From Bacteroidota bacterium (lineage in GTDB: Bacteria > Bacteroidota > Ignavibacteria > Palsa-1295): DNA of 64,000 bases. Every line of letters starts with the position of its first letter. Positions within the stretch are counted from its first letter, which is position 1. The DNA is taken from contig JAJPIQ010000030.1 in assembly GCA_021324685.1 (NCBI GenBank), positions 35,173 through 99,172 on the forward strand. The letters run 5' to 3'. Under the pieces are notes generated by a model. It searched no databases, was not told the origin of the DNA, and saw nothing but the letters and a program-made list of their open reading frames with translations. Below are positions 52,540-61,639 of the stretch, in pieces. The position numbers and the translations under genes were made by a program.

Positions 52540-52564
52540 ATATGCCTTTCACCTTATATCTTTA

Positions 52565-53305
52565 TTATGCTGCCTGCTCGAGCCGAAATCCGCTTTCATC
52601 GAAAATACCGTAGGTATAATTTCCGATCCAGTCCCCTAAATTAACATAGGTTCCCTTTTCGAATGGAATGAGCTGCGGTGAGTGCCGGTGGCCCATGACG
52701 ACAAAATCGACCGTGCCGGAAGCGATCTTCGCTTCGGCAAAGGCCCGCAGACCGTCCTGTTTTCGCAGGGCATCGCGGCCGTCGGTATACGCGCGCGAAC
52801 GCCCGGATATCCATTCGGCAAAGCGAATGCCGAGATCGGGATGGATCGCGCGATAGGCCGCCTGCAGGAAAGGATGACGCAGGATCTTGCGCAAAATCAG
52901 GTAGCCGGTGTCGTTCGCCGCTTTCCCATCGCCATGGGAAATAAAAAATCGTTTTCCGAGGAGCGTCCGCTCGATATCGCCGCCGTGTATGGGAATCGAA
53001 AGTTCATCTTCGAAATAATTTCGATGGCCAAAATCGTGATTGCCCATAAGGTATTCGACGGGCGCATGTTCGGCGATCCGAGCAAGCGCGGCCATCGTCC
53101 GAATGTGCCGGCGCGGAACAACGGAGGTAAATTCGAACCAGAAATCGAATAAATCGCCGACGATGAAGAGACCGCCCACATTCCCGGCCGCCGCTTCCCG
53201 ATGGATCTCGTCCAGCAAGTGCAGAAGTCTCGCCTCCCGGGCACGGTCCTCCGTGCGAGGACCATACCCTAAATGAACGTCACTGATAAAATAATATTTC
53301 GGCAT
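52565..53305 (-). CDS. lpxH: UDP-2,3-diacylglucosamine pyrophosphatase (LpxH-like)
   Basis: A 246-residue metallophosphatase for the lipid A pathway, hydrolysing UDP-diacylglucosamine to lipid X and UMP. Metal-binding motifs: FISDVHLGYGPRTED (Asp9, His11), FIVGDLFDFWFEF, YLMGNHDFGHRNYF, and the late VVMGHRHSPQLIPFEKGTYVNLGDW (Gly-His-x-His). The start is set at ATG 53305 (MPKYYFISDVHLG); an 11-codon extension is unlikely. Presence of LpxH supports an LPS-bearing outer membrane. It heads an operon with the PBP1A and acylphosphatase genes. The LpxG/LpxI alternatives do not share this fold and motif order. Confidence 0.88.
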   Translation of the reverse strand: MPKYYFISDVHLGYGPRTEDRAREARLLHLLDEIHREAAAGNVGGLFIVGDLFDFWFEFTSVVPRRHIRTMAALARIAEHAPVEYLMGNHDFGHRNYFEDELSIPIHGGDIERTLLGKRFFISHGDGKAANDTGYLILRKILRHPFLQAAYRAIHPDLGIRFAEWISGRSRAYTDGRDALRKQDGLRAFAEAKIASGTVDFVVMGHRHSPQLIPFEKGTYVNLGDWIGNYTYGIFDESGFRLEQAA

Positions 53306-53457
53306 TCGTTTTTTAAGCAGCACACCCGTAAAAAGCAAGTCGTTAAAAGGATTTCATAACTCCTGCAACCGAATCGTTGTGGGCACGAACTCGTGGCGCG
53401 CTGCGTACTTTAATTAATTCGTCGGCTTTGTTTAACCCTCTTCATTCCACTTATCTT

Positions 53458-53477
53458 CCCGAAACCTTCGTTTCGGG
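53458..53477. other. Perfect 8-bp tetraloop hairpin in the gap between lpxH and the DUF4397 gene
   Basis: CCCGAAAC / GTTTCGGG with loop CTTC and no T-run. It may protect or regulate the 5' leader of the DUF4397 mRNA. Confidence 0.45.
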
Positions 53478-53546
53478 GACAGCGGGCTGTAACATTCGGC
53501 GCGTGATGGTGTTTTTTTAAAGAGAATCATTCCAATACGTCTATTT

Positions 53547-55016
53547 GTGAAAAAAATCAGAATTTTCATTTTTTTTGCCGCTCTTGGGGTCGCAGCGATG
53601 AACGGCTGCCAACCGAGTTGCGATAACCTGCCGACGGAATCGCTTGCGACGGTCCGTATCGTCAACGCGATAACCAATGCGCCGCAGCTCCTTATATACA
53701 TCGATGGCAAATTTTTCGACAGCGCCGTGTACGATGTCAATCAAAATTCTTTTGGTTACCGTACGACATACAAAAGCGACGGTTCTCAACTCCGTTCGGG
53801 CGTTCATCATGTGGTCGCGCTCGATAACGCCACGCACGATTCTGTCGTGACGTGGAACGGTCCCCTTTACGACCACCGCCAAACGCTCGTTATTTTCGGC
53901 CGTGAGAATAGCGGGACCGCCGAGGCCCCGCGCACGCTCTATCTCGATGACGTCGACCGTGCACCGGACGTAAAATATTCTCTCGTGCGCTTTGTCGATG
54001 TGATCCCCGACCTTTCGGGTGTCGATGTTTATTTCGCAGATTCGCTCAAGGCAGCGCCGGACCTGCATCTTACGTTTGGAACGATCTCCGACGCGCAGGG
54101 CGGAAATGCCGGGACCGGGCTTTCGCCGAACGATTATGTACAGATTCCTCTAAACAGCAAGGGAATTCTCGTTCTGCCCGCCGGCGACCGGGATACCAAC
54201 GACCAGATCTTTAGCGAGCCGTATCCATTCGCTTCGCAAAATTTTCTTTCCACGATCGTGATGCAGGGAGCCTACCATCCAACGGGCTCGGAGCCGACCA
54301 TCTCGCTGCTGGTACTCGCGGATGGCGAAATAGAAAAAATCCCTTTTATCTTTTGGCTCCAGACCTTCGGTATTCGCATGGTAAATGCCACGCCGCTCGA
54401 TTCGATCACGCTTTTGGTGGCCAGCGCGAACGACCAGAACTTAGGAGTTCCGCGGAGCATCGGATATGCACCGTTCAGCGGACAACAGAATGTGACCGAT
54501 GTTCTGAAAGATTCGGTGAGCCCGTATATGGGCTTCAGTACGTCCGCCGCGTGGTTCGACTTTTGGTTTGGGCCCGATACCAAGCCGGCCGATACGCTCT
54601 TTCGCTTCACAACGAACTCGTCCGGCTTCGGATATAAAATTCCACCGATCCAGCCCAACGACCGCTGGACCTTCATTGCGATCGATACGATTGCTCACAA
54701 CACCGGGCCATCCGGCATGAGTGTATTCGAATTGCTCGATACGGTATCGGCCCCCCCCGATCCATCGATCGGACGCGTTCGATTTGTCAATACGTCGGCG
54801 GATTATACGGCCACCTTTACGTTCCATGGAAAATCGTTTACGCTCGCTCAGCGGGGCGTGGGATATGCAGATGCCCCCGTCGGGCATTATTCGGTACCGG
54901 TCTCGGGCGGCGGTGCATCGGGAACGCTTACTTTCAATGTCGCTTCCGGAACGATCACGATCTTCCTGCTTCCGGAACAGGGTTCCACCATTCCGTACAC
55001 CGTGCAGACCCCGTAA
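53547..55016 (+). CDS. DUF4397 domain lipoprotein
   Basis: A 489-residue predicted lipoprotein (RIFIFFAALGVAAMNGC, lipidated Cys21). The mature part holds repeated DUF4397-type beta domains: LATVRIVNAITNAPQLLIYIDGKFF near the start, YSLVRFVDVIPDLSGVDVYF in the middle and GRVRFVNTSADYTATFTFHGK near the end, each beginning with the V-R-F/I-V-N/D strand of the family. Other members are cell-surface proteins of unknown function. The GTG start is supported by the immediate signal peptide. The glutaredoxin-like gene starts on its last stop-codon base, so both form one operon. Confidence 0.85.
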   Translation: MKKIRIFIFFAALGVAAMNGCQPSCDNLPTESLATVRIVNAITNAPQLLIYIDGKFFDSAVYDVNQNSFGYRTTYKSDGSQLRSGVHHVVALDNATHDSVVTWNGPLYDHRQTLVIFGRENSGTAEAPRTLYLDDVDRAPDVKYSLVRFVDVIPDLSGVDVYFADSLKAAPDLHLTFGTISDAQGGNAGTGLSPNDYVQIPLNSKGILVLPAGDRDTNDQIFSEPYPFASQNFLSTIVMQGAYHPTGSEPTISLLVLADGEIEKIPFIFWLQTFGIRMVNATPLDSITLLVASANDQNLGVPRSIGYAPFSGQQNVTDVLKDSVSPYMGFSTSAAWFDFWFGPDTKPADTLFRFTTNSSGFGYKIPPIQPNDRWTFIAIDTIAHNTGPSGMSVFELLDTVSAPPDPSIGRVRFVNTSADYTATFTFHGKSFTLAQRGVGYADAPVGHYSVPVSGGGASGTLTFNVASGTITIFLLPEQGSTIPYTVQTP

Positions 55017-55285
55017 TGGCAAAACCGCTCGTTCAATTTATTACGAAAGAGGACGGCTGCTCGCTCTGCGACGATGCCTTCGCCGAACTTGAGTCCGCCA
55101 GGGACTACGTCGAGTTCGACCTCGAGATCGAAAAGATCCGTCCGGGCGATGCGTTATGGGAGCGATTCTGGGATAAGATCCCCGTGATCCTGATCGACGG
55201 GAACGTCGCGTTTCAGCACCGGACGACGAGGGACGCGCTGATCCGGAAATTAAAAGCGCGGCGGTCTTGGAAATTCTGGAAATAA
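55016..55285 (+). CDS. Glutaredoxin-like (DUF836-type) thiol protein
   Basis: An 89-residue thioredoxin-fold protein with an active-site-like EDGCSLCDDAFAEL (Cys-Ser-Leu-Cys, residues 15-18), a middle VEFDLEIEKIRPGDALWERF and the cis-Pro segment KIPVILIDGNVAFQH. This is the pattern of DUF836/glutaredoxin-like proteins. Cytoplasmic, no signal. It overlaps the DUF4397 gene stop by one base. The redox role is inferred from the CxxC only. Confidence 0.88.
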   Translation: MAKPLVQFITKEDGCSLCDDAFAELESARDYVEFDLEIEKIRPGDALWERFWDKIPVILIDGNVAFQHRTTRDALIRKLKARRSWKFWK

Positions 55286-55294
55286 AATATCATT

Positions 55295-55334
55295 GCGGGC
55301 AGATCGCATCGGAGGCGGGCAGATAGCATCGGAG
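55295..55334. repeat. Two-copy 20-nt tandem repeat after the glutaredoxin-like gene
   Basis: GCGGGCAGAT(C/A)GCATCGGAG is repeated head to tail (55295-55314 and 55315-55334) with one mismatch, 10 nt after a stop codon. It resembles the repeat at 32281 in position and size but not in sequence. Confidence 0.85.
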
Positions 55335-55391
55335 AGGTGGAGATATTGTCGCTCTCAGTCGCTCTCCTCTCAATGACACTGCAAAAGATCT

Positions 55392-57035
55392 TTAATGTTC
55401 GACGACCATAGGCCGCGTAACCGTACCGGAAGCCGTCGTTAGCCGATAAAAATAGGTCCCAGTCGGAAGTTTACTTGCATCGAACGTAACGCTCTGCGGT
55501 CCTGGCGACTGACGGGAATCGACGATGCGTTCGATCTCCACGCCGGACGTATTAAAGATCCCGATCTCGACCGGCCCGGAAGCCGGCAGTGCGTAGTCGA
55601 TCTGCGTTATGCCATAGGCCGGATTCGGATAACAGGGCAGCAGCATCAAGCCGGTCGCATCCGGACTGGAGCCGACATACTGCAGCGGCTGGGAACGGAA
55701 AATTCCGAGCGATTGCCAGGTTGCGTTCGTCGAATAGGTCGTGCTCGCGTCCTGCGTCAGCACGGCTTGAATATCGGCATTGATCTGCGTTTGGTCGCCG
55801 CCGGCGAGCAGCCATTCGTTCATGACGGTCGCATACACGTTACGGAAATCGTGGAGGGGGTCGTAGGTCAGGTTCCCGGTCGGATTCCCGCCCGCCAGCG
55901 ACGTCGCATCGAGCTTCGGATCGCTGCCATAGACCGCGCCTTTGACCTGCGTCCCGATCACGAAGTGCGGTGCGGCGGTGCCGTGGTCGGTTCCGGAACC
56001 ATTTTCTTTCGGCCGCCGGCCGAATTCGGAGTAGGTCAGGACCGCCACCTGGTCGGCAATGCCGAAGGCTTCGATGTCCTGCTGGAAGGCCAGGACGGCC
56101 GCCGATAGATCGGTGAGAAGATTCCCCTGTCCCGTGAGCTCGTTCGAATGCGTATCGTAGCTGCCCTGGGTCACGAGGTAAATTTTTGTCGAGAATCCGC
56201 TGGCAATAAGCTGGGCGATGCTCGAGAGCTGCGTGGCCAGGGTGCTCGTGGGATAGGTCACTTTGTTCGTCGTCACGCTCCGGGAAACGATCGATTGCGC
56301 ATAGATCTCGGACTCGGCCTGGATCGTGCGCACAAATTCCAGTTCCTGGTACGGGGTCGTCGGATTGTTCGGGATCGGATCGTAATTATGCGTGCTGCCG
56401 GACCCGCTGGTGGGAACTTTGCTGATCGCAATACCCATCCCGCCGCTGGAACTTAAGAATAGGTTCGAAAGCGAGTTCCCGAATTCGAGCGCGAGCGGCT
56501 GGCTGCCCGCCGGAATCGTCGAAGGAGGGAAATTCGGGTTTTGAACTTTCAAAAGCCTTCCGACCCACCCGGTAGAAGCATAAATGCCACTGTCTGTCGC
56601 GGTATTCCAGATGTCGGTCCCCCGGAAATGAGAAAGGATCGGGTTCGGATAGCCGACGTTCTGAAGGACCGCAAGTTTTCCGTTCCCCCCGCCGTTTCCA
56701 TAGAGAGAATAAAAGCCACTCATCGCGGAATGAAACGCGAGCGTACCGTGGTCCGGCAACGCGGCCGTAAGATTGGAACCCGAAAGCCCGAGCGTCGGCC
56801 GCAACGAAGCGTAGTTCGGATCGGTGAACGGGACGACGCAATTGAGGCCGTCGTTACCGCCCTGAAGCTGAATAATGACGAGCACATTATTATTCGCCGA
56901 ACCGGTCGCTTCGAGCGCGCTCCGGAGCGGGGAACGCCCCAGCGCTCGCACCGGCGAACCGCCCAGCAGCACGGGCAGCGCATTCGTTGCGACTCCGATC
57001 TTCAGTCCTGTCTTAAGAAAATCACGACGTTTCAT
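55392..57035 (-). CDS. DUF1501 protein with T9SS sorting domain
   Basis: A 547-residue exported protein. The N-terminus MKRRDFLKTGLKIGVATNALPVLLGG has a twin-Arg-like RRDFLK motif before a hydrophobic segment, as in other DUF1501 proteins. Family landmarks: VLVIIQLQGGNDGLNCVVPF, ILSHFRGTDIWNTATD, VLTYSEFGRRPKENGSGTDHGTAAPHFVIG. This is an alkaline-phosphatase/sulfatase-like fold predicted to act on unknown substrates. The last 75 residues are a T9SS type A domain (YPNPAYGITQIDYALPASGP, GTYFYRLTTASGTV). Combining a Tat-like start with a T9SS end would mean folded export followed by surface secretion. Third gene of an operon after two DUF1800 genes (28-nt gap). The start is set at ATG 57035. 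Confidence 0.9.
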   Translation of the reverse strand: MKRRDFLKTGLKIGVATNALPVLLGGSPVRALGRSPLRSALEATGSANNNVLVIIQLQGGNDGLNCVVPFTDPNYASLRPTLGLSGSNLTAALPDHGTLAFHSAMSGFYSLYGNGGGNGKLAVLQNVGYPNPILSHFRGTDIWNTATDSGIYASTGWVGRLLKVQNPNFPPSTIPAGSQPLALEFGNSLSNLFLSSSGGMGIAISKVPTSGSGSTHNYDPIPNNPTTPYQELEFVRTIQAESEIYAQSIVSRSVTTNKVTYPTSTLATQLSSIAQLIASGFSTKIYLVTQGSYDTHSNELTGQGNLLTDLSAAVLAFQQDIEAFGIADQVAVLTYSEFGRRPKENGSGTDHGTAAPHFVIGTQVKGAVYGSDPKLDATSLAGGNPTGNLTYDPLHDFRNVYATVMNEWLLAGGDQTQINADIQAVLTQDASTTYSTNATWQSLGIFRSQPLQYVGSSPDATGLMLLPCYPNPAYGITQIDYALPASGPVEIGIFNTSGVEIERIVDSRQSPGPQSVTFDASKLPTGTYFYRLTTASGTVTRPMVVEH

Positions 57036-57063
57036 AAGCGTATGCGTTCTGCCAAATGGCGTT

Positions 57064-58773
57064 CTAAAACAATTGAAATTCCGGTACGTTAGTGAGGTAC
57101 GTCGCAAATTGACTTACCCCGACCGTGTTATACTGATAATTTGGATTCAAATACGTTCCCTGAATCTCCGTATCGAGATCGCCGCCTTCGAGCGGGCCGA
57201 ACGTGAAGGCCGAAGACCCGGCTTCCAGCGCCAGGCTTAAGTCCCTGGACGAAAGCGTGCTCGCACCCGGCACCTCGAGCGCGTAGGTATCAGGATTGAA
57301 CTGGAGATCCCATTTATTCGCCGAATTGACGAGGCCGTTATTCAGGATCACGTAACTATAGATCTCTCGATTCAGGAAGGCCCCGGCCGAAAGCCAGTTC
57401 TCGCCTCCCGGCCAGCCTTTCACGTTCGGTGGATTTAAAAGTTCCTGACCCTGCAGGTTGCAGATGGCGGTCAGGATCGTCAGCGTGGGGTTCGGGTCCC
57501 CATAGGTATTGAGACCGGTCGAAGGATCCCGGCTGACGACCGGTGGCTCGGTCGGATCGAAGGCCGGATAGCTGAGCACAAATTCTCTTACGAGACTGCC
57601 CGCATATTCCACCGGCCCTTTGATCTGCGCGCCCATGACGCTCGTATCGTAAAAATGGGCGCTGGTCAGCAAGGCTTCGAGGACCGGCGCGATCTCAAAA
57701 TTATTGGCGAGCATCACGTTCGCCATCGCATCGACGACGCTCTTATTCGGAACGTAATAGACGAACTCCTGATAGATTTTCTGGCAGGCCCAATAGGCCG
57801 CCGTGTAACCCTTCGGAGTCCCCTTCTGGAAAATAAGATCGATGATGTCCGTAAGCCCGAAATTGCCGGTCTGTCCGAGGAATGTTTTCATTCCCGTGTC
57901 GTGGAGCGAAGGATTGAACTGGCCGATGAATGGCGCCGTGGTCGTCGGCATCCAGCCCGTGAGCGCGCGCGCCGAGTTCTGGATATCGGCTTCGGTGTAG
58001 TTCGGCTGTCCCGTTTTCGGATCGAGAATCCCGAGCGTGAACAGCTCCATAAGTTCGCGAGCGTAGTTCTCGTTGACGAAGGGCTGGCCGCCGAATACAA
58101 AGTTCTGGTTCCCATTCAGATAGACGAGCATCGCCGGATCGATGGAGATCGCGGACGTAAAGTCCCTGAAGTTCCCAAGCGCGTTCGCCATGCACGTCAT
58201 AAGGTACTGGTACACATAGCCGGCGATAAACACCGTTTGGGAGCCCGTCACGAAGTGGTTCGTCCAGAGGAGCGTCATTTTATGCCGGATGGACAGGTCC
58301 TCCTGCATCATCTGGTCGAACCACCAGTTCTCGATCTCGGCGATCTTATAGGCTTCCAGCGTCGCCGCGTTCAGCATGTCCGCCTGCGAACCGGTGTACG
58401 CTGGGAACGCATCGACCCACGCCGCCAGCTTTGCAGGAAGCGGAACCTTCGTCGTGTCCTGACATTCCAGTAATTTCGAAACGACGGCACTCATCGAACC
58501 GAGCGCTTGCGCCGCCTGGAACTGCTTCGCCGGAACGCCGAACATCGTTCGGCGCAGGAGATGGCGCAAATGGGCATCGTCCCAGGCACCGGTATAGGGA
58601 GAGAGATCGTCCGAAAGGGTTCCCACCGGAACGGCCGCGACCCGATTGCCGGCAGAGGCATTTCGAAGCACGAGCGGACCGCCGGCCGCGAGCGGCTTCG
58701 GCAGCTTCACGTTCGAAAGCAGGTTCTCCGCCGCAAGCGCGGCCGTCTGAGTCAAAAAAGCTTTACGTTCCAT
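57064..58773 (-). CDS. DUF1800 family protein (copy A)
   Basis: A 569-residue DUF1800 protein, the standard genomic partner of DUF1501. N-terminal ERKAFLTQTAALAAENLLSN resembles a weak Tat-type or other export signal. Landmarks: HLRRTMFGVPAKQFQAAQALG, MLLWTNHFVTG, NENYARELMELFTLGI and LNPPNVKGWPGGENWLS. It ends QYNTVGVSQFATYLTNVPEFQLF, almost the same ending as copy B, suggesting a conserved functional tail. The function is unknown; fold and substrate have not been established to my knowledge. It is preceded by copy B (16-nt gap) and followed by the DUF1501 gene. Confidence 0.9.
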   Translation of the reverse strand: MERKAFLTQTAALAAENLLSNVKLPKPLAAGGPLVLRNASAGNRVAAVPVGTLSDDLSPYTGAWDDAHLRHLLRRTMFGVPAKQFQAAQALGSMSAVVSKLLECQDTTKVPLPAKLAAWVDAFPAYTGSQADMLNAATLEAYKIAEIENWWFDQMMQEDLSIRHKMTLLWTNHFVTGSQTVFIAGYVYQYLMTCMANALGNFRDFTSAISIDPAMLVYLNGNQNFVFGGQPFVNENYARELMELFTLGILDPKTGQPNYTEADIQNSARALTGWMPTTTAPFIGQFNPSLHDTGMKTFLGQTGNFGLTDIIDLIFQKGTPKGYTAAYWACQKIYQEFVYYVPNKSVVDAMANVMLANNFEIAPVLEALLTSAHFYDTSVMGAQIKGPVEYAGSLVREFVLSYPAFDPTEPPVVSRDPSTGLNTYGDPNPTLTILTAICNLQGQELLNPPNVKGWPGGENWLSAGAFLNREIYSYVILNNGLVNSANKWDLQFNPDTYALEVPGASTLSSRDLSLALEAGSSAFTFGPLEGGDLDTEIQGTYLNPNYQYNTVGVSQFATYLTNVPEFQLF

Positions 58774-58789
58774 GACAGGTGGAACTTCG

Positions 58790-60592
58790 CTAGAACAATT
58801 GAAATTCCGGAAGGCTCGTCAGGTAGAGTGCAAATTCCTTCACGCCGAGCGTATTATACTGATAATTTGGATTTTTATACGTTCCCTGCAGGTCCGTATC
58901 GAGATCGCCCGACTCCAGCGGCCCCAGGGTAAAGCTCAGGGAAAGGTCTTCGAGCGACTGGCTGAGCGCTTCGGCTGAAAGCGTCGTATCGTTGGCGATC
59001 TGCGCGGCATAGGAATCGGCGGAAAACGAGAGTGCCAGGTTATTCTTCGTGTTCACGAAGAGATTATTCAGGATCGAATTGCTGTAGGTCTCGCGTCCCT
59101 GGAACGTGCCGGCCGAAAGCCAGTTTTCGCCGCCCGGCCAGCCCTTCACATTCGGCGGATTTAAAAGTTCCTGACCCTGGGAAACATTCAGGATGGCCGC
59201 CGTCACGATCGAAAGCGTCGGGTTGGTATCGGTATATACGTTGAAGCCGTTCTTATCGACCTCTTTCACGGGCGGATCGGTCGGATCGAACGCCGGATAA
59301 GTAATTCCAAACTCCCGGATCAGGCTCCCGATGTAATGGACGGGGCTTTTGATCTGCGCGCCGACCACGTTCACATCGTAAAAATGCGCGCTGGTGAGAA
59401 GGGCCTGCATGACCGGGGCGATCTCGAAATTATTCGCGAGCATCAGGCGCGCCATCGCGTCCACCACGCTCGGGTTGGGAACGTAATAAACGAACTCCTG
59501 ATACAGCTTTTGCGACGCCCAATAGGCGGACGTATATCCGGCCGGGAATCCCGCCGGGATCCCGGGCGGGGTCGCCGTCGCATCGTCCGGCTGCTGGAAA
59601 ATAATGTCGATCACATCCGAAAGTCCCCAGTTCCCGGTCTGGCCGAGGAATGTTTTGTTCGTCGTGTCGTGCCAATTGGGGTTTCCGTTGGTGCCGTCCC
59701 ACAGGATGCCGGTAAACGGCGCGACGGGCGTCTGCTTGTAGTTCCCATGCTGCCAGCCCGTGAGCGCGCGGGCCGATTGCTCGATGTCCGCCTGCGTGTA
59801 GTTCGGGATATCGGTGCCGGGGAAATTGATGCCGAGCGTGAACAACTCCATGAGTTCCCGGGCAAAATTTTCGTTTACGAAGCTGTTCTTGCCGGTGACG
59901 TAATTCTGGTCGCCATTCAAATAGACGAGCATCGCCGAGGAGGTCGCGATGGCGCTCGCAAAGTCCTTGAAATTTCCGAGCGCATACTGCATACAGAGCA
60001 GCAGGTAATAATACATATAGCCCGGGATATTCACCGTCGCCGATCCGGTCACGAAATGGTTGGTCCATAGCAGCGTCATGCGCTGACGAATGGAAAGATT
60101 TTCCTGCGCGATCTGGTCGAACCACCAGTTCTCGATCTGCTGCCGCTCCATGGCCATCAGCCGCGTCTGGTTCGTTTTCGCCGGGTCCTGAAGATCGCCT
60201 TTCGGCATATTATCGACCCACGATGCGAGCTTCGCCGGCAGTGGAACTTTCGTCGTGTCCTGGCAGGCCAGCAACTGATCGACGACGGCATTCATCGAGC
60301 CCAGCGCCTGCGCTGCCAGGAACTGCGACTCCGGCACGCCGAACATCGTGCGGCGGAGCAGATGCCGAAGTTCGGCATCGCCCCATGGGCCGGCGTATGG
60401 CGTAAGGTCGTTGGACTCGGTCGAAAGCGCCTGGCCTCCGCCCGGGCGCGAGCGATTCGCGGAGAGGCGGTTGAACGCGCTTGGTTTGGCAACTAATTTT
60501 GACGGATCGAAGGCCCCAAGGATACTTCCCGCACCCAGAGCCGAACCGAGAAGGCCGGCGCCGGTGCTCGTAATAAACGTTCTGCGTTCCAT
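58790..60592 (-). CDS. DUF1800 family protein (copy B)
   Basis: A 600-residue paralogue of the next gene. Start ERRTFITSTGAGLLGSALGAG, an export-signal-like Arg-Arg followed by a hydrophobic stretch. The shared blocks are HLLRRTMFGVPESQF, LACQDTTKVPLPAKLASWVD, MTLLWTNHFVTGSATV, NENFARELMELFTLGI, LNPPNVKGWPGGENWL and the end LGVKEFALYLTSLPEFQLF. Differences are mostly insertions in loops (for example near 300-330, QQPDDATATPPGIPAG), which argues for an old duplication. First gene of the operon; a TAnnTTTG promoter lies about 88 nt upstream. Confidence 0.9.
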   Translation of the reverse strand: MERRTFITSTGAGLLGSALGAGSILGAFDPSKLVAKPSAFNRLSANRSRPGGGQALSTESNDLTPYAGPWGDAELRHLLRRTMFGVPESQFLAAQALGSMNAVVDQLLACQDTTKVPLPAKLASWVDNMPKGDLQDPAKTNQTRLMAMERQQIENWWFDQIAQENLSIRQRMTLLWTNHFVTGSATVNIPGYMYYYLLLCMQYALGNFKDFASAIATSSAMLVYLNGDQNYVTGKNSFVNENFARELMELFTLGINFPGTDIPNYTQADIEQSARALTGWQHGNYKQTPVAPFTGILWDGTNGNPNWHDTTNKTFLGQTGNWGLSDVIDIIFQQPDDATATPPGIPAGFPAGYTSAYWASQKLYQEFVYYVPNPSVVDAMARLMLANNFEIAPVMQALLTSAHFYDVNVVGAQIKSPVHYIGSLIREFGITYPAFDPTDPPVKEVDKNGFNVYTDTNPTLSIVTAAILNVSQGQELLNPPNVKGWPGGENWLSAGTFQGRETYSNSILNNLFVNTKNNLALSFSADSYAAQIANDTTLSAEALSQSLEDLSLSFTLGPLESGDLDTDLQGTYKNPNYQYNTLGVKEFALYLTSLPEFQLF

Positions 60593-60679
60593 GACAAAGG
60601 CAGACGACGCACCATAGAATTATGCGATCGTCCGATAAGTTTTAAGACGACGGGCGGCTGCACGCGATAACGCCGCTCA

Positions 60680-60687
60680 CAAAGATA
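60680..60687 (-). promoter_or_regulatory. TAnnTTTG promoter of the DUF1800-DUF1501 operon
   Basis: On the minus strand the bases read TATCTTTG, 88 nt upstream of the first DUF1800 ATG. The predicted leader is about 80 nt. Confidence 0.55.
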
Positions 60688-60779
60688 ACACAGAATAGAC
60701 GACTTCCTCATTCGAAAGGTTTAATCCGGCTGAACTCGCTTGCCCGATTTTGCGTAGTAAGCCACTCATCTCTACAGGA

Positions 60780-61454
60780 ATGCACGCATTCGCCGATTTT
60801 TTTCATACACTCAGTAGCCCGGAAGGCTTACAGAACCTTGTAAGTAAAGGCGGCATGATCGCGCTCGCGGCTATTATTTTTTCAGAAAACGGTCTTCTCA
60901 TCGGCTTTTTCCTTCCCGGCGATTCCCTGCTGATTACCGCGGGGATTCTCATCGGCTCGGGACGTGTAGCCATTGGATTCTTCCCACTCGCCGTCGTACT
61001 TTCGGCCGCGGCGGTCATCGGCGAAAGCACGGGCTATTTTATCGGCAAAAAAGCCGGGCAAAAGCTCTATGAACGTCCTGATTCCCGGTTCTTCAAGCGC
61101 GAGCATTTAGAGCGAACGCATAAATTTTACGAGAAACACGGCGGCAAGACGATCATTCTGGCGAGGTTCATTCCCATCATTCGGACGTTCGTCCCGGTCG
61201 TCGCCGGTGCGGCGAAGATGGACATGAAAAAATTCACGATTTTCAATATTGCCGGCGGCATTTTGTGGGTTTTTGGCGTCCTGCTGGCTGGGCTCGTGCT
61301 TGGCCGGACCGTCGAAAATATCGGAGATTATCTCTATCTGATCATTGCAGGAGTGATCGTCGTCTCTGCGCTGCCCCCAATCATCGAATTCCTCCGCAGC
61401 CGTGCCCGAAGGAAAGGCAAAGCCCGGACCGAGATCAAGCCGGACGAGGTCTGA
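60780..61454 (+). CDS. DedA-family membrane protein
   Basis: A 224-residue DedA/SNARE-associated (VTT domain) inner-membrane protein. Landmarks: ENGLLIGFFLPGDSLLITAGIL (first reentrant region), the Glu in GESTGYFIGKKAG, FIPIIRTFVPVVAGAAKMDMKKF (the conserved R-x-F-x-P-x-x-x-G-x-x-x-M motif) and a basic C-tail. Family members act as lipid scramblases/flippases for undecaprenyl phosphate or phosphatidylethanolamine and maintain the proton gradient. The start is set at ATG 60780; a TTG at 60750 is possible. Confidence 0.92.
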   Translation: MHAFADFFHTLSSPEGLQNLVSKGGMIALAAIIFSENGLLIGFFLPGDSLLITAGILIGSGRVAIGFFPLAVVLSAAAVIGESTGYFIGKKAGQKLYERPDSRFFKREHLERTHKFYEKHGGKTIILARFIPIIRTFVPVVAGAAKMDMKKFTIFNIAGGILWVFGVLLAGLVLGRTVENIGDYLYLIIAGVIVVSALPPIIEFLRSRARRKGKARTEIKPDEV

Positions 61455-61639
61455 GCGTTCCCTGTTCCAACAGCCTATTCCGCTGCCACTTTTGGAACTC
61501 AAGCATGCAAATTTTCCTTACCACGCGCGTAGTTTAGTTGCTATTCGTTGCTGGTTGCGTGTTTGAGTTTCTAAAGAGACCTTTTGCCGGAATTACGCAC
61601 AAACTCGAGAATGACGCCCCGTTCTCGGATGATATTCGC

